From Bacillus sp. ISL-18 (GTDB taxonomy: Bacteria; Bacillota; Bacilli; Bacillales; Cytobacillaceae), in contig NZ_JAGGQG010000002.1 of assembly GCF_018613415.1 (NCBI RefSeq), forward strand, positions 62,001-126,000: a stretch of 64,000 nt of DNA. The letters are read 5' to 3'. The notes beneath the pieces are model-generated. The model was not told the DNA's origin, did no database searches, and saw nothing but the letters and a program-made list of their open reading frames with translations. A program made the translations under genes and the position numbers. Below, piece by piece: positions 51,831-60,675 of the stretch. The number at the start of each line of letters is the position of its first letter. Within the stretch, counting starts at the first letter, position 1.

Positions 51831-51860
51831 TATTATGATTAATTTTTAAAGTTCTATTCA
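51831..51860 (-). promoter_or_regulatory. Sigma-G/F-type promoter of the SASP gene
   Basis: On the minus strand TGAATA and CATAATA separated by 17 bases match the forespore sigma-G/F consensus. Transcription should begin near 51823, about 190 bases ahead of the SASP start. Confidence 0.65.
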
Positions 51861-51949
51861 AAAAAAACAACTAGAAATTTATTCCATTACATACGAAGTT
51901 TAAGTTAACGCAAACTAACAATATCTTATAAATAAAAGGGTGAACTATA

Positions 51950-52192
51950 TTGGCGATATGCCCAGTTTGTAATGGTTTAAGAGAAGTTTATTTAATGTGT
52001 ACGAATTGCGGGGAACCAATGTCAGAAAGCGGGCGTCTCATTGATTTTTTTGATGATTACAGTCCCTATATGGAAATTGATTTAATGAAACTCGAGGATG
52101 GTTATCCTGATACGAATTCAGGCCAAAAGTGTCCACACTTGTATAGATGCCCTAGCTGTCACAGTGATGAGGTGATTTTTATAAAAGAATAA
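51950..52192 (+). CDS. Small double zinc-ribbon protein
   Basis: An 80-residue protein with three CxxC motifs: CPVC near residue 4, CTNC near 17, and CPSC near 68, plus a further Cys-His pair (KCPH). This spacing suggests two zinc knuckles. TTG start, with AAGGGTG upstream. A hairpin terminator follows. Family not recognised; a role in protein or nucleic-acid binding is only a guess. Confidence 0.7.
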   Translation: MAICPVCNGLREVYLMCTNCGEPMSESGRLIDFFDDYSPYMEIDLMKLEDGYPDTNSGQKCPHLYRCPSCHSDEVIFIKE

Positions 52193-52222
52193 CCCCGTTA
52201 CCTAGATAACGGGGCCGATTCT
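52192..52222 (+). terminator. Terminator after the zinc-ribbon gene
   Basis: A perfect stem CCCCGTTA/TAACGGGG with a 6-base loop; tail only weakly T-rich. Confidence 0.7.
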
Positions 52223-52227
52223 CTATA

Positions 52228-52336
52228 TAAGGAATTGTCCAGCTACAGCGCCTAGGAGCTCGGGGTCATAAGCCAATCCATCAAGAAGGCTCGTCTTATG
52301 CCTGTCGCCCCTGGTCAAGGCGCTTCCGCTTTTCTA
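52228..52336. repeat. Bacillus-type intergenic palindromic repeat, family 1 (second copy)
   Basis: It begins TCCAGCTACAGCGCCTAG and ends AAGGCGCTTCCGCTTTTC, matching the ends of the repeat at 37727-37872 but with a different middle. Confidence 0.7.
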
Positions 52337-52337
52337 T

Positions 52338-53450
52338 TTATCTTTCATTTACTGTTCTAATGCGTGATTCAGATTCGGTATCAAAGAAATGCGCCTTATT
52401 TAAGTCGAAAGCAAGTTCAATCGCATCTCCAGGCTGAACTTCTGCACGGGAATCTAAACGGGCAACGAAATCCTGTCCGCCAATGCTAGAATAAACCATC
52501 ATTTCTGCACCAGTTAACTCGGCAACATCAACATTTGCTTTAATTTTTGTACCAGCTGATGCTTCGATAAAGACAGGTTCATCATGGATATCTTCTGGAC
52601 GTACACCAAGGATGATTTCTTTTCCAACATAACCTTGTTCACGAAGAAACTTCATTTTTCCTTCTGGAACTGCAATTGAAGTATTGCCAATCACGAATTT
52701 TCCATCTTGAAGTTTTCCATTAAAGAAGTTCATAGCAGGTGAACCGATAAAGCCGCCAACAAAGACATTTTCAGGCTTTTCATACACTTCTTTAGGTGAA
52801 CCGACCTGCTGAATGACGCCGTCCTTCATAACAACTAGACGTGTTGCCATTGTCATCGCTTCTGTTTGGTCGTGGGTAACGTAAATAGTAGTAGTATCAA
52901 GACGGCGGTGAAGTTTGGCAATCTCAGCACGCATCGCAACACGAAGCTTAGCATCCAAGTTTGATAAAGGCTCGTCCATTAAGAAAACTTTTGCATCACG
53001 AACAATTGCACGGCCGAGGGCAACACGCTGACGCTGACCGCCTGATAGTGCTTTTGGTTTACGAGTTAAGTAAGCTTCTAAACCAAGGATTTTTGCTGCT
53101 TCTTTAACACGGCGGTCGATTTCATCTTTTGGAAATTTACGTAATTTTAATCCGAATGCCATATTATCATATACAGTCATGTGCGGGTAAAGAGCGTAGT
53201 TTTGGAAAACCATCGCGATATCACGGTCTTTAGGAGCAACATCGTTTACTCTTTTTCCATCAATGTAAAAGTCACCTTTTGAAATATCTTCAAGTCCTGC
53301 AATCATTCGAAGTGTTGTAGATTTACCGCAGCCTGATGGACCTACGAACACGATAAATTCCTTATCTTCGATATGCAAGTTGAAATCCTGTACAGCCGTT
53401 ACTTTATTATCGTAAATTTTATAAATATGATCTAATTTTAATTCAGCCAT
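52338..53450 (-). CDS. msmX: ABC transporter ATPase MsmX (multi-sugar importer)
   Basis: A 370-residue sugar-importer ATPase with Walker A GPSGCGKST, the Q-loop MVFQNYALYPHM, signature LSGGQRQRVALGRAI, Walker B VFLMDEPLSNLDAKL and switch His in YVTHDQTEAM. The C-terminal TOBE-type domain is that of the UgpC/MalK/MsmX group. In Bacillus, MsmX energises several sugar permeases; no permease or binding-protein genes lie here, which fits that shared role. Two cre-like sequences lie upstream. Same strand as the yxkF-like regulator, as in B. subtilis. Confidence 0.93.
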   Translation of the reverse strand: MAELKLDHIYKIYDNKVTAVQDFNLHIEDKEFIVFVGPSGCGKSTTLRMIAGLEDISKGDFYIDGKRVNDVAPKDRDIAMVFQNYALYPHMTVYDNMAFGLKLRKFPKDEIDRRVKEAAKILGLEAYLTRKPKALSGGQRQRVALGRAIVRDAKVFLMDEPLSNLDAKLRVAMRAEIAKLHRRLDTTTIYVTHDQTEAMTMATRLVVMKDGVIQQVGSPKEVYEKPENVFVGGFIGSPAMNFFNGKLQDGKFVIGNTSIAVPEGKMKFLREQGYVGKEIILGVRPEDIHDEPVFIEASAGTKIKANVDVAELTGAEMMVYSSIGGQDFVARLDSRAEVQPGDAIELAFDLNKAHFFDTESESRIRTVNER

Positions 53451-53495
53451 TTGTGTTACCTCCCTGAATAAGTTGTATCTTTAGTGTACAGGGAA

Positions 53496-53509
53496 TGAAA
53501 ACATTTACA
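53496..53509. promoter_or_regulatory. cre-like site upstream of msmX (copy 1)
   Basis: TGAAAACATTTACA matches the CcpA consensus TGWAANCGNTNWCA at 13 of 14 positions, missing the central G. Confidence 0.45.
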
Positions 53510-53531
53510 TATAGACAGGTTGCACAAAAAG

Positions 53532-53545
53532 TGAAAACGCTTTTT
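53532..53545. promoter_or_regulatory. cre-like site upstream of msmX (copy 2)
   Basis: TGAAAACGCTTTTT keeps the central CG and matches 12 of 14 consensus positions; it lies just past the yxkF-like stop. Confidence 0.4.
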
Positions 53546-53556
53546 TGGGCATGTTG

Positions 53557-54459
53557 TCATTTCTGCTGTTCATATAGCAGACAAGCTAGGAAGACAGTAA
53601 AAGCCCCATAGAAATCCTTAAGACCGATCCCTGACTTTTCGATAAATTTATCAATTCGATACTGTAGTGTATTTCGATGAATATATAATTTTTTTGCTGT
53701 CATACTGGCATTCAAATTGTTTTCAAGAAAGACTTTGATCGTGGCAAACATTTCATGATCTTCTTTGAATAGCTCAACGATTTCTTGGCTAACCTTATTT
53801 TTTAATTCGAGCGGCAGGTGAAAAGCTAAATACGCAGGAAAAACCCGTTCAAAAGTAAAGATATTCGACGGACCCATTCGTGAAACAGCGAAAGAAAAAT
53901 ACTCCTTCTCTTGAAGAAATTTACTTGGTAACTGCTCGGTAAATCCTCTTGGTTTACCGATGTAAAAAGAAATTTTTACATAAAAGTCGCTTTCAAGTGT
54001 TTCAGACATGGAAAGAATCTCTTCCTCTGAGAGGGCCATGGTATTCTTCTCTTCAATGACAATCCCTCTGCTTCCGCTTTCCCAAATAATCATAATGTCT
54101 TCCGTGAAAAAACCTTTTAAAGCGGATTCTATTTCAGGTTGATTGGTTTCAGCTCCGTTTATATGGAACTGGATAATTCTAAGTGTATTTCCAGCTATGT
54201 GGTTTGGTAACGGACCATTTGAATATAGAAAATCATGCCATATTTTTACAGTCGGATGAAGGCTCGAGTTCTGGAATTCTACTAAAGAATAGAGTGTTTT
54301 AAGGAGGCTCACTTCTCGTTCATTGAGCTCAGTTTTAGGAATCCCAATCCATTCCTCCTCTGCTTCACTGCAGAAATATAGATAGCGATCTGATGGATTT
54401 TCGGGCTTGCTGGGAAAAAGGATCGAATTTTGGTAGAGTGACATTATTTTATTTATCAT
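53557..54459 (-). CDS. yxkF: PucR-family regulator (YxkF-like)
   Basis: A 300-residue regulator. A sensor region of about 230 residues has no clear named domain. It is followed by a C-terminal HTH (NASMTAKKLYIHRNTLQYRI) of the CdaR/PucR type. It is directly upstream of msmX on the same strand, the arrangement of yxkF and msmX in B. subtilis, so it may tune sugar uptake. The ligand is unknown. Confidence 0.75.
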   Translation of the reverse strand: MINKIMSLYQNSILFPSKPENPSDRYLYFCSEAEEEWIGIPKTELNEREVSLLKTLYSLVEFQNSSLHPTVKIWHDFLYSNGPLPNHIAGNTLRIIQFHINGAETNQPEIESALKGFFTEDIMIIWESGSRGIVIEEKNTMALSEEEILSMSETLESDFYVKISFYIGKPRGFTEQLPSKFLQEKEYFSFAVSRMGPSNIFTFERVFPAYLAFHLPLELKNKVSQEIVELFKEDHEMFATIKVFLENNLNASMTAKKLYIHRNTLQYRIDKFIEKSGIGLKDFYGAFTVFLACLLYEQQK

Positions 54460-54536
54460 GTATGATTTCCCCGTTATTAAAGATTTTCAGGCTTTAGGCA
54501 ATATTATACCAATAGTATGGCAGAGCATAAAAGATA

Positions 54537-54578
54537 AATGGCTGCACCCAACTTAATTATTAGGTACAGCCATTTCAA
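54537..54578 (-). terminator. Terminator of the small acidic ORF
   Basis: Long stem AAATGGCTGTACC/GGGTGCAGCCATTT with one mismatch. The T tail is weak. Confidence 0.6.
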
Positions 54579-54580
54579 CT

Positions 54581-54766
54581 TTATTCAATTTCAGCTGGTG
54601 GTTCTTCTTTAGGAAGGTCATGTGCTTCCTCAATATTCGCCGCATCTTCGCGGGCATGGACTGAACCGCCGGACAATCCTTCATTGATCATACGGTCTAC
54701 ATCTACGAAAGCCTTATCTCTGCCTTCGAAGGCAGATTCCTTAGTAGAGAGATTATCTCTCATCAT
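54581..54766 (-). CDS. Small acidic hypothetical protein
   Basis: A 61-residue hydrophilic protein rich in Glu and Asp (EGRDKAFVDVDRMINEG, then HAREDAANIEEAHDLPKEEP). Its composition is that of small spore-associated Bacillus proteins, but I do not recognise the family. The ATG at 54766 has AGGAAAGG 9 bases upstream; a GTG three codons earlier overlaps that site. Own terminator. Confidence 0.6.
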   Translation of the reverse strand: MMRDNLSTKESAFEGRDKAFVDVDRMINEGLSGGSVHAREDAANIEEAHDLPKEEPPAEIE

Positions 54767-54900
54767 GTGAGTCACCCTTTCCTCTAATACAAATGAACCA
54801 GCAGACTTTTCTATTTTGGCCGCGGGTTTAATCTCATCGCATAAGAAGAGATGATGATCTTATTGTGCGGGAAAATGTAAAGTTTCATGCATTTTTTACG

Positions 54901-55116
54901 CTATTCATAAACATGATAAAGCATTAACTCATGAATCTGGCTCGTTACTACTTCAAGGTCCTCCTGTTCAGGTGCCTCACTCATCCATTCAATGGCACCC
55001 GTTTGGTGGTAGGTTCCCGTATATCGTTTTTTCTTGAAATAAAAGGAAATAGTCCAGCCCGGAATATGTTGATTTGAAAAAAGTGGTTTATATTGAAAGT
55101 GTAAAATCATCAGCAT
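54901..55116 (-). CDS. yheE: YheE family protein
   Basis: A 71-residue protein (ILHFQYKPLFSNQHIPGWTI, FKKKRYTGTYHQTGAIEW) of the YheE type (DUF5342). It lies next to the yheD/yheC genes, as in B. subtilis. Start behind AAGGAGGAG; a second ATG two codons in is also possible. Function unknown, presumed sporulation-linked by neighbourhood. Confidence 0.8.
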   Translation of the reverse strand: MLMILHFQYKPLFSNQHIPGWTISFYFKKKRYTGTYHQTGAIEWMSEAPEQEDLEVVTSQIHELMLYHVYE

Positions 55117-55160
55117 CCTCTCCTCCTTAAAGACTAATATACATATAGCTTACCTTGTCT

Positions 55161-56234
55161 TTAAGAAGAGGGAAATCTTTTCTTTCCGGCTGAGGAGGAT
55201 TCTTCAATGAGTTGAAGAAATAAGCGACATAGGTTTTCAATTTTCTTTTTCTCAATCTCTTCTTCATCAAAGCTCATGGGTTTTGAATTTACCTCGTAAA
55301 TATAATATCTTCCTGTTTTACTTACTCCGGCGTCAATGGTAAACTCACCGAAGTATCCAAAATAGTTGGATAGTGATTTACCGATACTAGGAATAATTGT
55401 CTGAAAAAACACATCATGCTCTTTTGATTTTAGCAGCTGATAGGGAAGGAGGCTTCCCCCTGACGGGATATGAGTTGTGATTTCTTGTTCCTGAGAAAGG
55501 CGAACCCCAACTCCTGAAAGGGTGTAATCATCATGATTGGCATGTGCTAGGATTCGAAAATCAAAACGTTTGCCTTCATACTCTGCTGATCGAACTTCTT
55601 CCTGTGCTATATATCGTTTCTTTAATAGTTCTTCGTTCCATTCTTCCCAAAAATGAGTAAAGGATGAGTAGGTTTCTTGTTTAAGAATGCTATCCAATTG
55701 TATTCCCGAGGGACCGTCCATCCGTAGACGTACAATACCTTTTCCCTTTGAAGATTGAGTGGGTTTTAAATAAATCCCTCCGAATTCCATGAGAAATTCT
55801 AATAATTCGTTATGCCCCTGTACAAGGATGGTTTTCGGCAAATAATACTGCAGGATATCATCACCTTTTAATAGTTGATACAGTTCATATTTGTCGATAA
55901 AACAAGGATTAAAAAAAGGTATTTTCTTTTTCTTTAAAAGTGAAAATAACCATTGGCTCTTTTCTTCCTGTTCTGAAGCACGAAACGGGATACGGTTATA
56001 GACTAAATCCGGGAAGGGGAAGGACTTCTTTTTCCAACGGTTTTCCTCAGGTGAATAAAAATAGCCGTATATATAATCATCCTTCACATCTTCCGGTATG
56101 AATACAAAGCTTAGTCCATTTAGTGAAATAAGCTTTTTTTGGATGTTAATAAATAGTGGACCATTTCCAGCAATGGTGTCCTCTGATTTCCTTGCTGTCA
56201 AGATACCAATCAATGGTGTGCCATCGGTTTTCAT
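55161..56234 (-). CDS. YheC/YheD-family ATP-grasp protein (extra paralogue)
   Basis: A 357-residue ATP-grasp enzyme-like protein of the coat-associated YheC/D family. Features are LVYNRIPFRASEQ, the ATP loop YLKPTQSSKGKGIVRL, FDFRILAHAN and the metal motif IYEVNSKPMSFDEEE. It overlaps the yheD stop by 4 bases (ATGA) and is the last gene of the four-gene run. B. subtilis has only yheC and yheD here. Substrate unknown; ATP-grasp enzymes usually ligate a carboxylate to an amine. Confidence 0.85.
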   Translation of the reverse strand: MKTDGTPLIGILTARKSEDTIAGNGPLFINIQKKLISLNGLSFVFIPEDVKDDYIYGYFYSPEENRWKKKSFPFPDLVYNRIPFRASEQEEKSQWLFSLLKKKKIPFFNPCFIDKYELYQLLKGDDILQYYLPKTILVQGHNELLEFLMEFGGIYLKPTQSSKGKGIVRLRMDGPSGIQLDSILKQETYSSFTHFWEEWNEELLKKRYIAQEEVRSAEYEGKRFDFRILAHANHDDYTLSGVGVRLSQEQEITTHIPSGGSLLPYQLLKSKEHDVFFQTIIPSIGKSLSNYFGYFGEFTIDAGVSKTGRYYIYEVNSKPMSFDEEEIEKKKIENLCRLFLQLIEESSSAGKKRFPSS

Positions 56235-57595
56235 TTAAAGATTTCCTCAGGGTGTAATAAGGCTTGCTCAGTTAGAAAAACGGCAAACGCAATGGATAAT
56301 TTCCGGGTTAATAAATCAAATTCCTTTAATTCCGGATGACTAAAGATGGATCTTCCTGGTTTCGAATTAGCTTCAAACAGCCAAACATCACCGTTTCGAT
56401 CAATTCCTAAATCAAAGCCAATCTCTCCAATAATACCCTCAATAGTAAGATCGAGTGCCTTACTTAGCAAAAGAGCGGCCTCACTTAGTTTTTCACTGAA
56501 GGTTTCAGCTTCTTGTTTAGGGAAAATTTCACCAACTGTCTTTATTTCCCCGCCGCTTCGTGTATGGGTGGTGACGCTGCCTTGCCCAGCAATTTTTCCA
56601 GCAATGGCTGTTATCTGCCATTCACCATGTTCGTCTTTATTTGTATGGACGCGGAAATCAACTGGACGTTGATTGATTCTAAGCAGATGAATCCCTTGCT
56701 GGACTAACATTCTATCGAGTGATTGCGTTGCAAACACCGATTGAAATAATCGTTCCAAACTGGCGTATTTTCGTAATCGATTAGTTCCTGTGTCGTCTTG
56801 ATACCGGCAATAATAATCGTTTGTGTGTTTGTCGAAGATAACTTGATGAACCCCATGACCTAGACTGCCATTCTTGGGCTTTATAACAACATGACCAAAC
56901 TTGGAAAGCATGGTTTCAATTGAGGAAAAGGATGTAAACGGATAGGTCTCAGGTAAATAGGCTGTAACAGATGAGTCTTGCTGCAGTCTTTCATAAATAT
57001 CAAGTTTATTAAAGAATCCAGGGTTGTACCATGGAATCAGATATTCTTTTTGGAGGCGATTTCTCACTTTAATTAATTTTGGATTTTCCTCACTTTTTCG
57101 ATTCGGGAGGCGGTCATAGATCACATTGGGGAAAGGAACTTCAACTGTTAGCCAAGCATTATCCTGAAAGAAATATCCTTCCATCGTTCCCTGCTCCCAA
57201 TTAATATGCTGTTCCCCAAAAACAAAGGCATGCGCACCGACAGATTGATTGACAGAAAGCAGCTTCGAAAAAAATAAGGTCCGTTCACCAATTGGCTGTT
57301 CTGGGTACGAAGTAAATCCAGCCGTAAAGATCCCAACTAATGGACCAATATAAAGAACCTCATCCTCTAGAAAGGCATGTAAAGGAACTCTAAAATAAGG
57401 ATACTGGATCATCTCTTGGATTTTCCTGCTGATGACAATTCGGTCATCTTTGTCCGGATGGGGAAAAAATTCAACTTCCATTGATTTTGAGCCAAAAGCG
57501 ATTTTTTTAATTTCTTTACCCTGAAGCAGCTTAGAAGGACAAAAGACAATTAACTGATCATTTTGTGCCACTTCAATGAGATAATGTTTTCTCAT
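56231..57595 (-). CDS. yheD: Endospore coat-associated ATP-grasp protein YheD
   Basis: A 454-residue protein close to the size of B. subtilis YheD. An N-terminal domain of about 180 residues is followed by an ATP-grasp domain (HVVIKPKNGSLGHGVHQV, VDFRVHTNKDEHGEW, IGEIGFDLGIDRNG, WLFEANSKPGRSIF). The ATG at 57595 follows GGAAAGGAAGG and overlaps the yheC end by 23 bases; an upstream extension of 54 codons is only the out-of-frame yheC end. Associated with the spore coat in B. subtilis; chemical role unknown. Confidence 0.9.
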   Translation of the reverse strand: MRKHYLIEVAQNDQLIVFCPSKLLQGKEIKKIAFGSKSMEVEFFPHPDKDDRIVISRKIQEMIQYPYFRVPLHAFLEDEVLYIGPLVGIFTAGFTSYPEQPIGERTLFFSKLLSVNQSVGAHAFVFGEQHINWEQGTMEGYFFQDNAWLTVEVPFPNVIYDRLPNRKSEENPKLIKVRNRLQKEYLIPWYNPGFFNKLDIYERLQQDSSVTAYLPETYPFTSFSSIETMLSKFGHVVIKPKNGSLGHGVHQVIFDKHTNDYYCRYQDDTGTNRLRKYASLERLFQSVFATQSLDRMLVQQGIHLLRINQRPVDFRVHTNKDEHGEWQITAIAGKIAGQGSVTTHTRSGGEIKTVGEIFPKQEAETFSEKLSEAALLLSKALDLTIEGIIGEIGFDLGIDRNGDVWLFEANSKPGRSIFSHPELKEFDLLTRKLSIAFAVFLTEQALLHPEEIFK

Positions 57596-58676
57596 AATAG
57601 ACCTTCCTTTCCGTTTGATCATGCTCTGAAAGGTATTTTCCGTAAAGGAGCGGTTTGGTGTAAAGGGACTCTTGTAATTCTGGGTTCGTCGATAAAAGCA
57701 CTTTCCTGCCTGGTTTAGAGTTAATATCAAGTATCCAAATTGAACCGTCTTTGGCAATGCCGATATCTATTCCAATTTCAAATAGAGGCATAAACGCATG
57801 TTCCAGAGGAGAGGGGAGACTGGAAAGAATAAAATTTAGCTCCTGCTGTAAATATTCAGCTTTAGCAGGTGGAAGGGAAATAAGCCAGTCTTTAAAATTG
57901 ATTACATTCCCTCCTGCAGCTAAGTTTGATAGAATTCCGCCTGTCGTTCCCATCCGTATTCCCCGCCCTTGTTCTCCCCATACTCCCTGTTCATTTTTTT
58001 GCAAAAGAATCCGAATATCAAAGGGCTTGTGGTCTTTATTTGAAAGTTCCAAATACGGCTGCAATAAATAACTTCGCTGTTTTAATAGAAGCTTGAGCCA
58101 TTGACTAAGCTTTGCTTCATTTGGAAAGATTCGAGCAATAATTCTTTTTTGTTTTTCTGTTTTAACATGTATCGTTTTTTCATTTTTCTTTAAATAGTAA
58201 ATACCGTACCCTTGGGAACCATTAATCGGTTTTAAAATTATTTTTTTCCTAAGTGTAAGTTCCGTCAAGATGCCTTCAACATCTGAAACTGCCTGTGTTG
58301 AAGGTAAATAGGATGCTAGTTTAGTCGTTTTTAAAGTTTGATATAGTTCCCATTTATTCGGTAATCCATAGCCTAAAAAGGTAATATCATTTCGGCTTTT
58401 TAACCATGTGACAATAGTCAGGCATTGTTTAGAATGTTCATCTTCTCCGTAAAAACAACGATCATAAATAATAGTTGGGATTGGAACGGTGCATTCCAAC
58501 CAAGAAGCTGTACTTGAATCAAACTTCGCCCCTTTAACGTGGAGATTATGTGGATCTATATCGGAAGGAATAAACCTGAAAACCTCCATCTCCAATGACT
58601 CAGCACGGTTAGCCAATTCATTTATATATGCATTTTCACTTTCCCTATTTAATGTCATAATTCCAAATGTTAACAA
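57573..58676 (-). CDS. yheC: Endospore coat-associated ATP-grasp protein YheC
   Basis: A 367-residue protein, near the length of B. subtilis YheC, with the characteristic PTIIYDRCFYGEDEHS, ATP-grasp segment KIILKPINGSQGYGIYYL, PFDIRILLQKN and WILDINSKPGRKVL. TTG start at 58676, with AAGGAGG 9 bases upstream that overlaps the stop of the preceding gene. Part of the four-gene ATP-grasp run and followed by yheD. Confidence 0.9.
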   Translation of the reverse strand: MLTFGIMTLNRESENAYINELANRAESLEMEVFRFIPSDIDPHNLHVKGAKFDSSTASWLECTVPIPTIIYDRCFYGEDEHSKQCLTIVTWLKSRNDITFLGYGLPNKWELYQTLKTTKLASYLPSTQAVSDVEGILTELTLRKKIILKPINGSQGYGIYYLKKNEKTIHVKTEKQKRIIARIFPNEAKLSQWLKLLLKQRSYLLQPYLELSNKDHKPFDIRILLQKNEQGVWGEQGRGIRMGTTGGILSNLAAGGNVINFKDWLISLPPAKAEYLQQELNFILSSLPSPLEHAFMPLFEIGIDIGIAKDGSIWILDINSKPGRKVLLSTNPELQESLYTKPLLYGKYLSEHDQTERKVYYEKTLSH

Positions 58677-58677
58677 T

Positions 58678-60060
58678 TTACATTTCCTCCTTAATAACGG
58701 CTGTATCAAATGCAAGAATGGTACAGAACTGGATAATGGCCTTGGCAGAGGGTCTGATTTTTGTTAAACCATCCTCAAAGTTTTTGGATGGCTTAGAATT
58801 CACCTCGATTAACCATGGTTTTCCATCTTGATCAACGCCAATGTCGATCCCAAGTTCCCCAATAATGCCTTGTGAATTTCGGTTTAAAATCGAGGCAGTT
58901 TCGAGTGCTAATTCTTTCATTTGGGCTAGTACTTCTATAGCTTTGTTACCACTTATGCACGTTCTTAATGCATTTAATGGTCGTGTAAGGGTGCCGCCTC
59001 TTGCTAAATTTGAGACAAACTCTTGATCCGCGGCAATCCTTGCTACAGTTGAGGTTACCATCCAATCGTTATCCAAATTTTGATGGCATAGAACTCTGAA
59101 ATCCATCAAAGCTGACTGATAGGACAACAATGGAATTCCTTGTTGAATAATATAAATCCGATCGTGGATAAATGGCTTGATTTGTTGATATAGTTCATCT
59201 AACGAAAAAGGCCCCCCTTGTTTAGCAGCCAAGGATTTTAACGAGGTTTCAAAAGTGTAAAGAGAATCCTGGGCACGAGTTACTTTAAAAATATTTCGGC
59301 CTTGACTTCCATGAATAGGCTTTAGAAAAAGGGTGTGATGTTTTTGTGCCAGGTCATAAAAATGTTTTTTCGAAAATAGTTTTGTTTCAGGTAGATAAGA
59401 ATCTAGATTCTTTTCATATTTTAGGTGTTCGTAAACTTCCCACTTCGAAAGAAAGCGGTCGTTAAAGAACGGTATCAATAATTGCGCAACTTTTTCTCGA
59501 AAATGTTTAAAGTCCTTTTTATACTCCCGTGCTCTGGAATGGATCCGGTTATAAATAACATCCGGGACAGGCAGCTGTGCAGCGGTCCATTTTCCATCTT
59601 CGCAATAATATCCTTGACTACTTAAAAACTGTTCATAGGAAAAAACGTAGAAGAATCCACCATTCTCACTAAATCCTTGTTGAAGTTCCTCACAAAACAA
59701 ATGGATGGAGCGAAATTTCGGTCCAGTGTTTTTGTTTTCAATTGAATCTGTCAATAAAGCTGCCACAGGTCCGAGCTTTAAGGTTTGACACTCAGGAAGA
59801 ACCATTGCTTGAAATTTAATGGGATGAATGGGGAGAAAAAAGGATTCCATAAAATCTTCTGAAAAATGAATCGTATGATCTGGTAAGTCTTCGGTTTGAA
59901 CGATCGCAGGAATGGTTTTTCTACCGATCGAGATGTTTAGCTCACTGAGCTGATTTAATTGTAGCTGCTTGCACAATTGCGCAGACATTTGGATAACATT
60001 CTTATCTTTGTCTGTTAATTTTTTCGGTACAATTAGGATCGAGGTTAATGAAAATGACAT
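58678..60060 (-). CDS. YheC/YheD-family ATP-grasp protein (first of four)
   Basis: A 460-residue YheD-type protein: N-terminal domain, DVIYNRIHSRARE, ATP-grasp TLFLKPIHGSQGRNIFKV, MDFRVLCHQN, IGELGIDIGVDQDG, PWLIEVNSKPSKNF. The ATG at 60060 has GAGGGG five bases upstream; a GTG two codons earlier overlaps it. First gene of the operon and divergent from yheA. Extra compared with the B. subtilis yheC-yheD pair. Confidence 0.87.
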   Translation of the reverse strand: MSFSLTSILIVPKKLTDKDKNVIQMSAQLCKQLQLNQLSELNISIGRKTIPAIVQTEDLPDHTIHFSEDFMESFFLPIHPIKFQAMVLPECQTLKLGPVAALLTDSIENKNTGPKFRSIHLFCEELQQGFSENGGFFYVFSYEQFLSSQGYYCEDGKWTAAQLPVPDVIYNRIHSRAREYKKDFKHFREKVAQLLIPFFNDRFLSKWEVYEHLKYEKNLDSYLPETKLFSKKHFYDLAQKHHTLFLKPIHGSQGRNIFKVTRAQDSLYTFETSLKSLAAKQGGPFSLDELYQQIKPFIHDRIYIIQQGIPLLSYQSALMDFRVLCHQNLDNDWMVTSTVARIAADQEFVSNLARGGTLTRPLNALRTCISGNKAIEVLAQMKELALETASILNRNSQGIIGELGIDIGVDQDGKPWLIEVNSKPSKNFEDGLTKIRPSAKAIIQFCTILAFDTAVIKEEM

Positions 60061-60210
60061 ACTCACCCCTCATTTTCTTGGATATTGGGCATTAGTTGAT
60101 ATAAGTAATTTATGTAAAGGCTTGAGAAATGGTGATTTGAACATTCTCGCAATAAATAGAATAGTTTGTTATAGTTGTGAAGATGTTTATACAAAAAGGA
60201 GTGGCTTAAA

Positions 60211-60558
60211 ATGGCAGTTAATTTATATGATTCAGCCTACGCATTAGAAACAGCAATTCGTCAAAGCAATGAGTATATACAATTACAGCAGGCTTATAGC
60301 GAAGTAAATGCAGACCCTCAAGCAAAACAAATGTTTGATCAGTTTAGACAAATGCAAATGAATTTGCAGCAAAAACAAATGATGGGCCAAAATATTTCTG
60401 AGCAGGAAATCCAGCAGGCTCAATCAACCGTTGGCCTTGTTCAGCAGAATCAAAAAATTGCCCGTCTAATGGAAGCAGAACAGCGAATGAGCATGGTGAT
60501 TGGCGAATTAAACAAAGTTATTATGAAGCCATTGGAAGATTTATACGGAAACCTCTAA
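60211..60558 (+). CDS. yheA: YlbF/YmcA-family protein YheA
   Basis: A 115-residue helical protein of the YlbF family (MAVNLYDSAYALETAIRQS, QMFDQFRQMQMNLQQKQMMG, VIGELNKVIMKPLEDLYGNL). It matches YheA, a small paralogue of the YlbF/YmcA/YaaT RNA-processing factors, but its own role is not defined. GGAGTGG precedes the ATG. Confidence 0.93.
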   Translation: MAVNLYDSAYALETAIRQSNEYIQLQQAYSEVNADPQAKQMFDQFRQMQMNLQQKQMMGQNISEQEIQQAQSTVGLVQQNQKIARLMEAEQRMSMVIGELNKVIMKPLEDLYGNL

Positions 60559-60567
60559 AATGAATTG

Positions 60568-60605
60568 AAAGCCTTCGGTCGCAAAACCGAAGGCTTTCTC
60601 TTTTT
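60568..60605 (+). terminator. Terminator of yheA
   Basis: A perfect stem AAAGCCTTCGGT/ACCGAAGGCTTT, 5-base loop and T-rich tail. Confidence 0.92.
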
Positions 60606-60675
60606 GTTCTATATACCCCCAAAAAATCATAAAAGTGTTATAAAGGTAATTTCACCAAGAACAGGGGGCAACATA

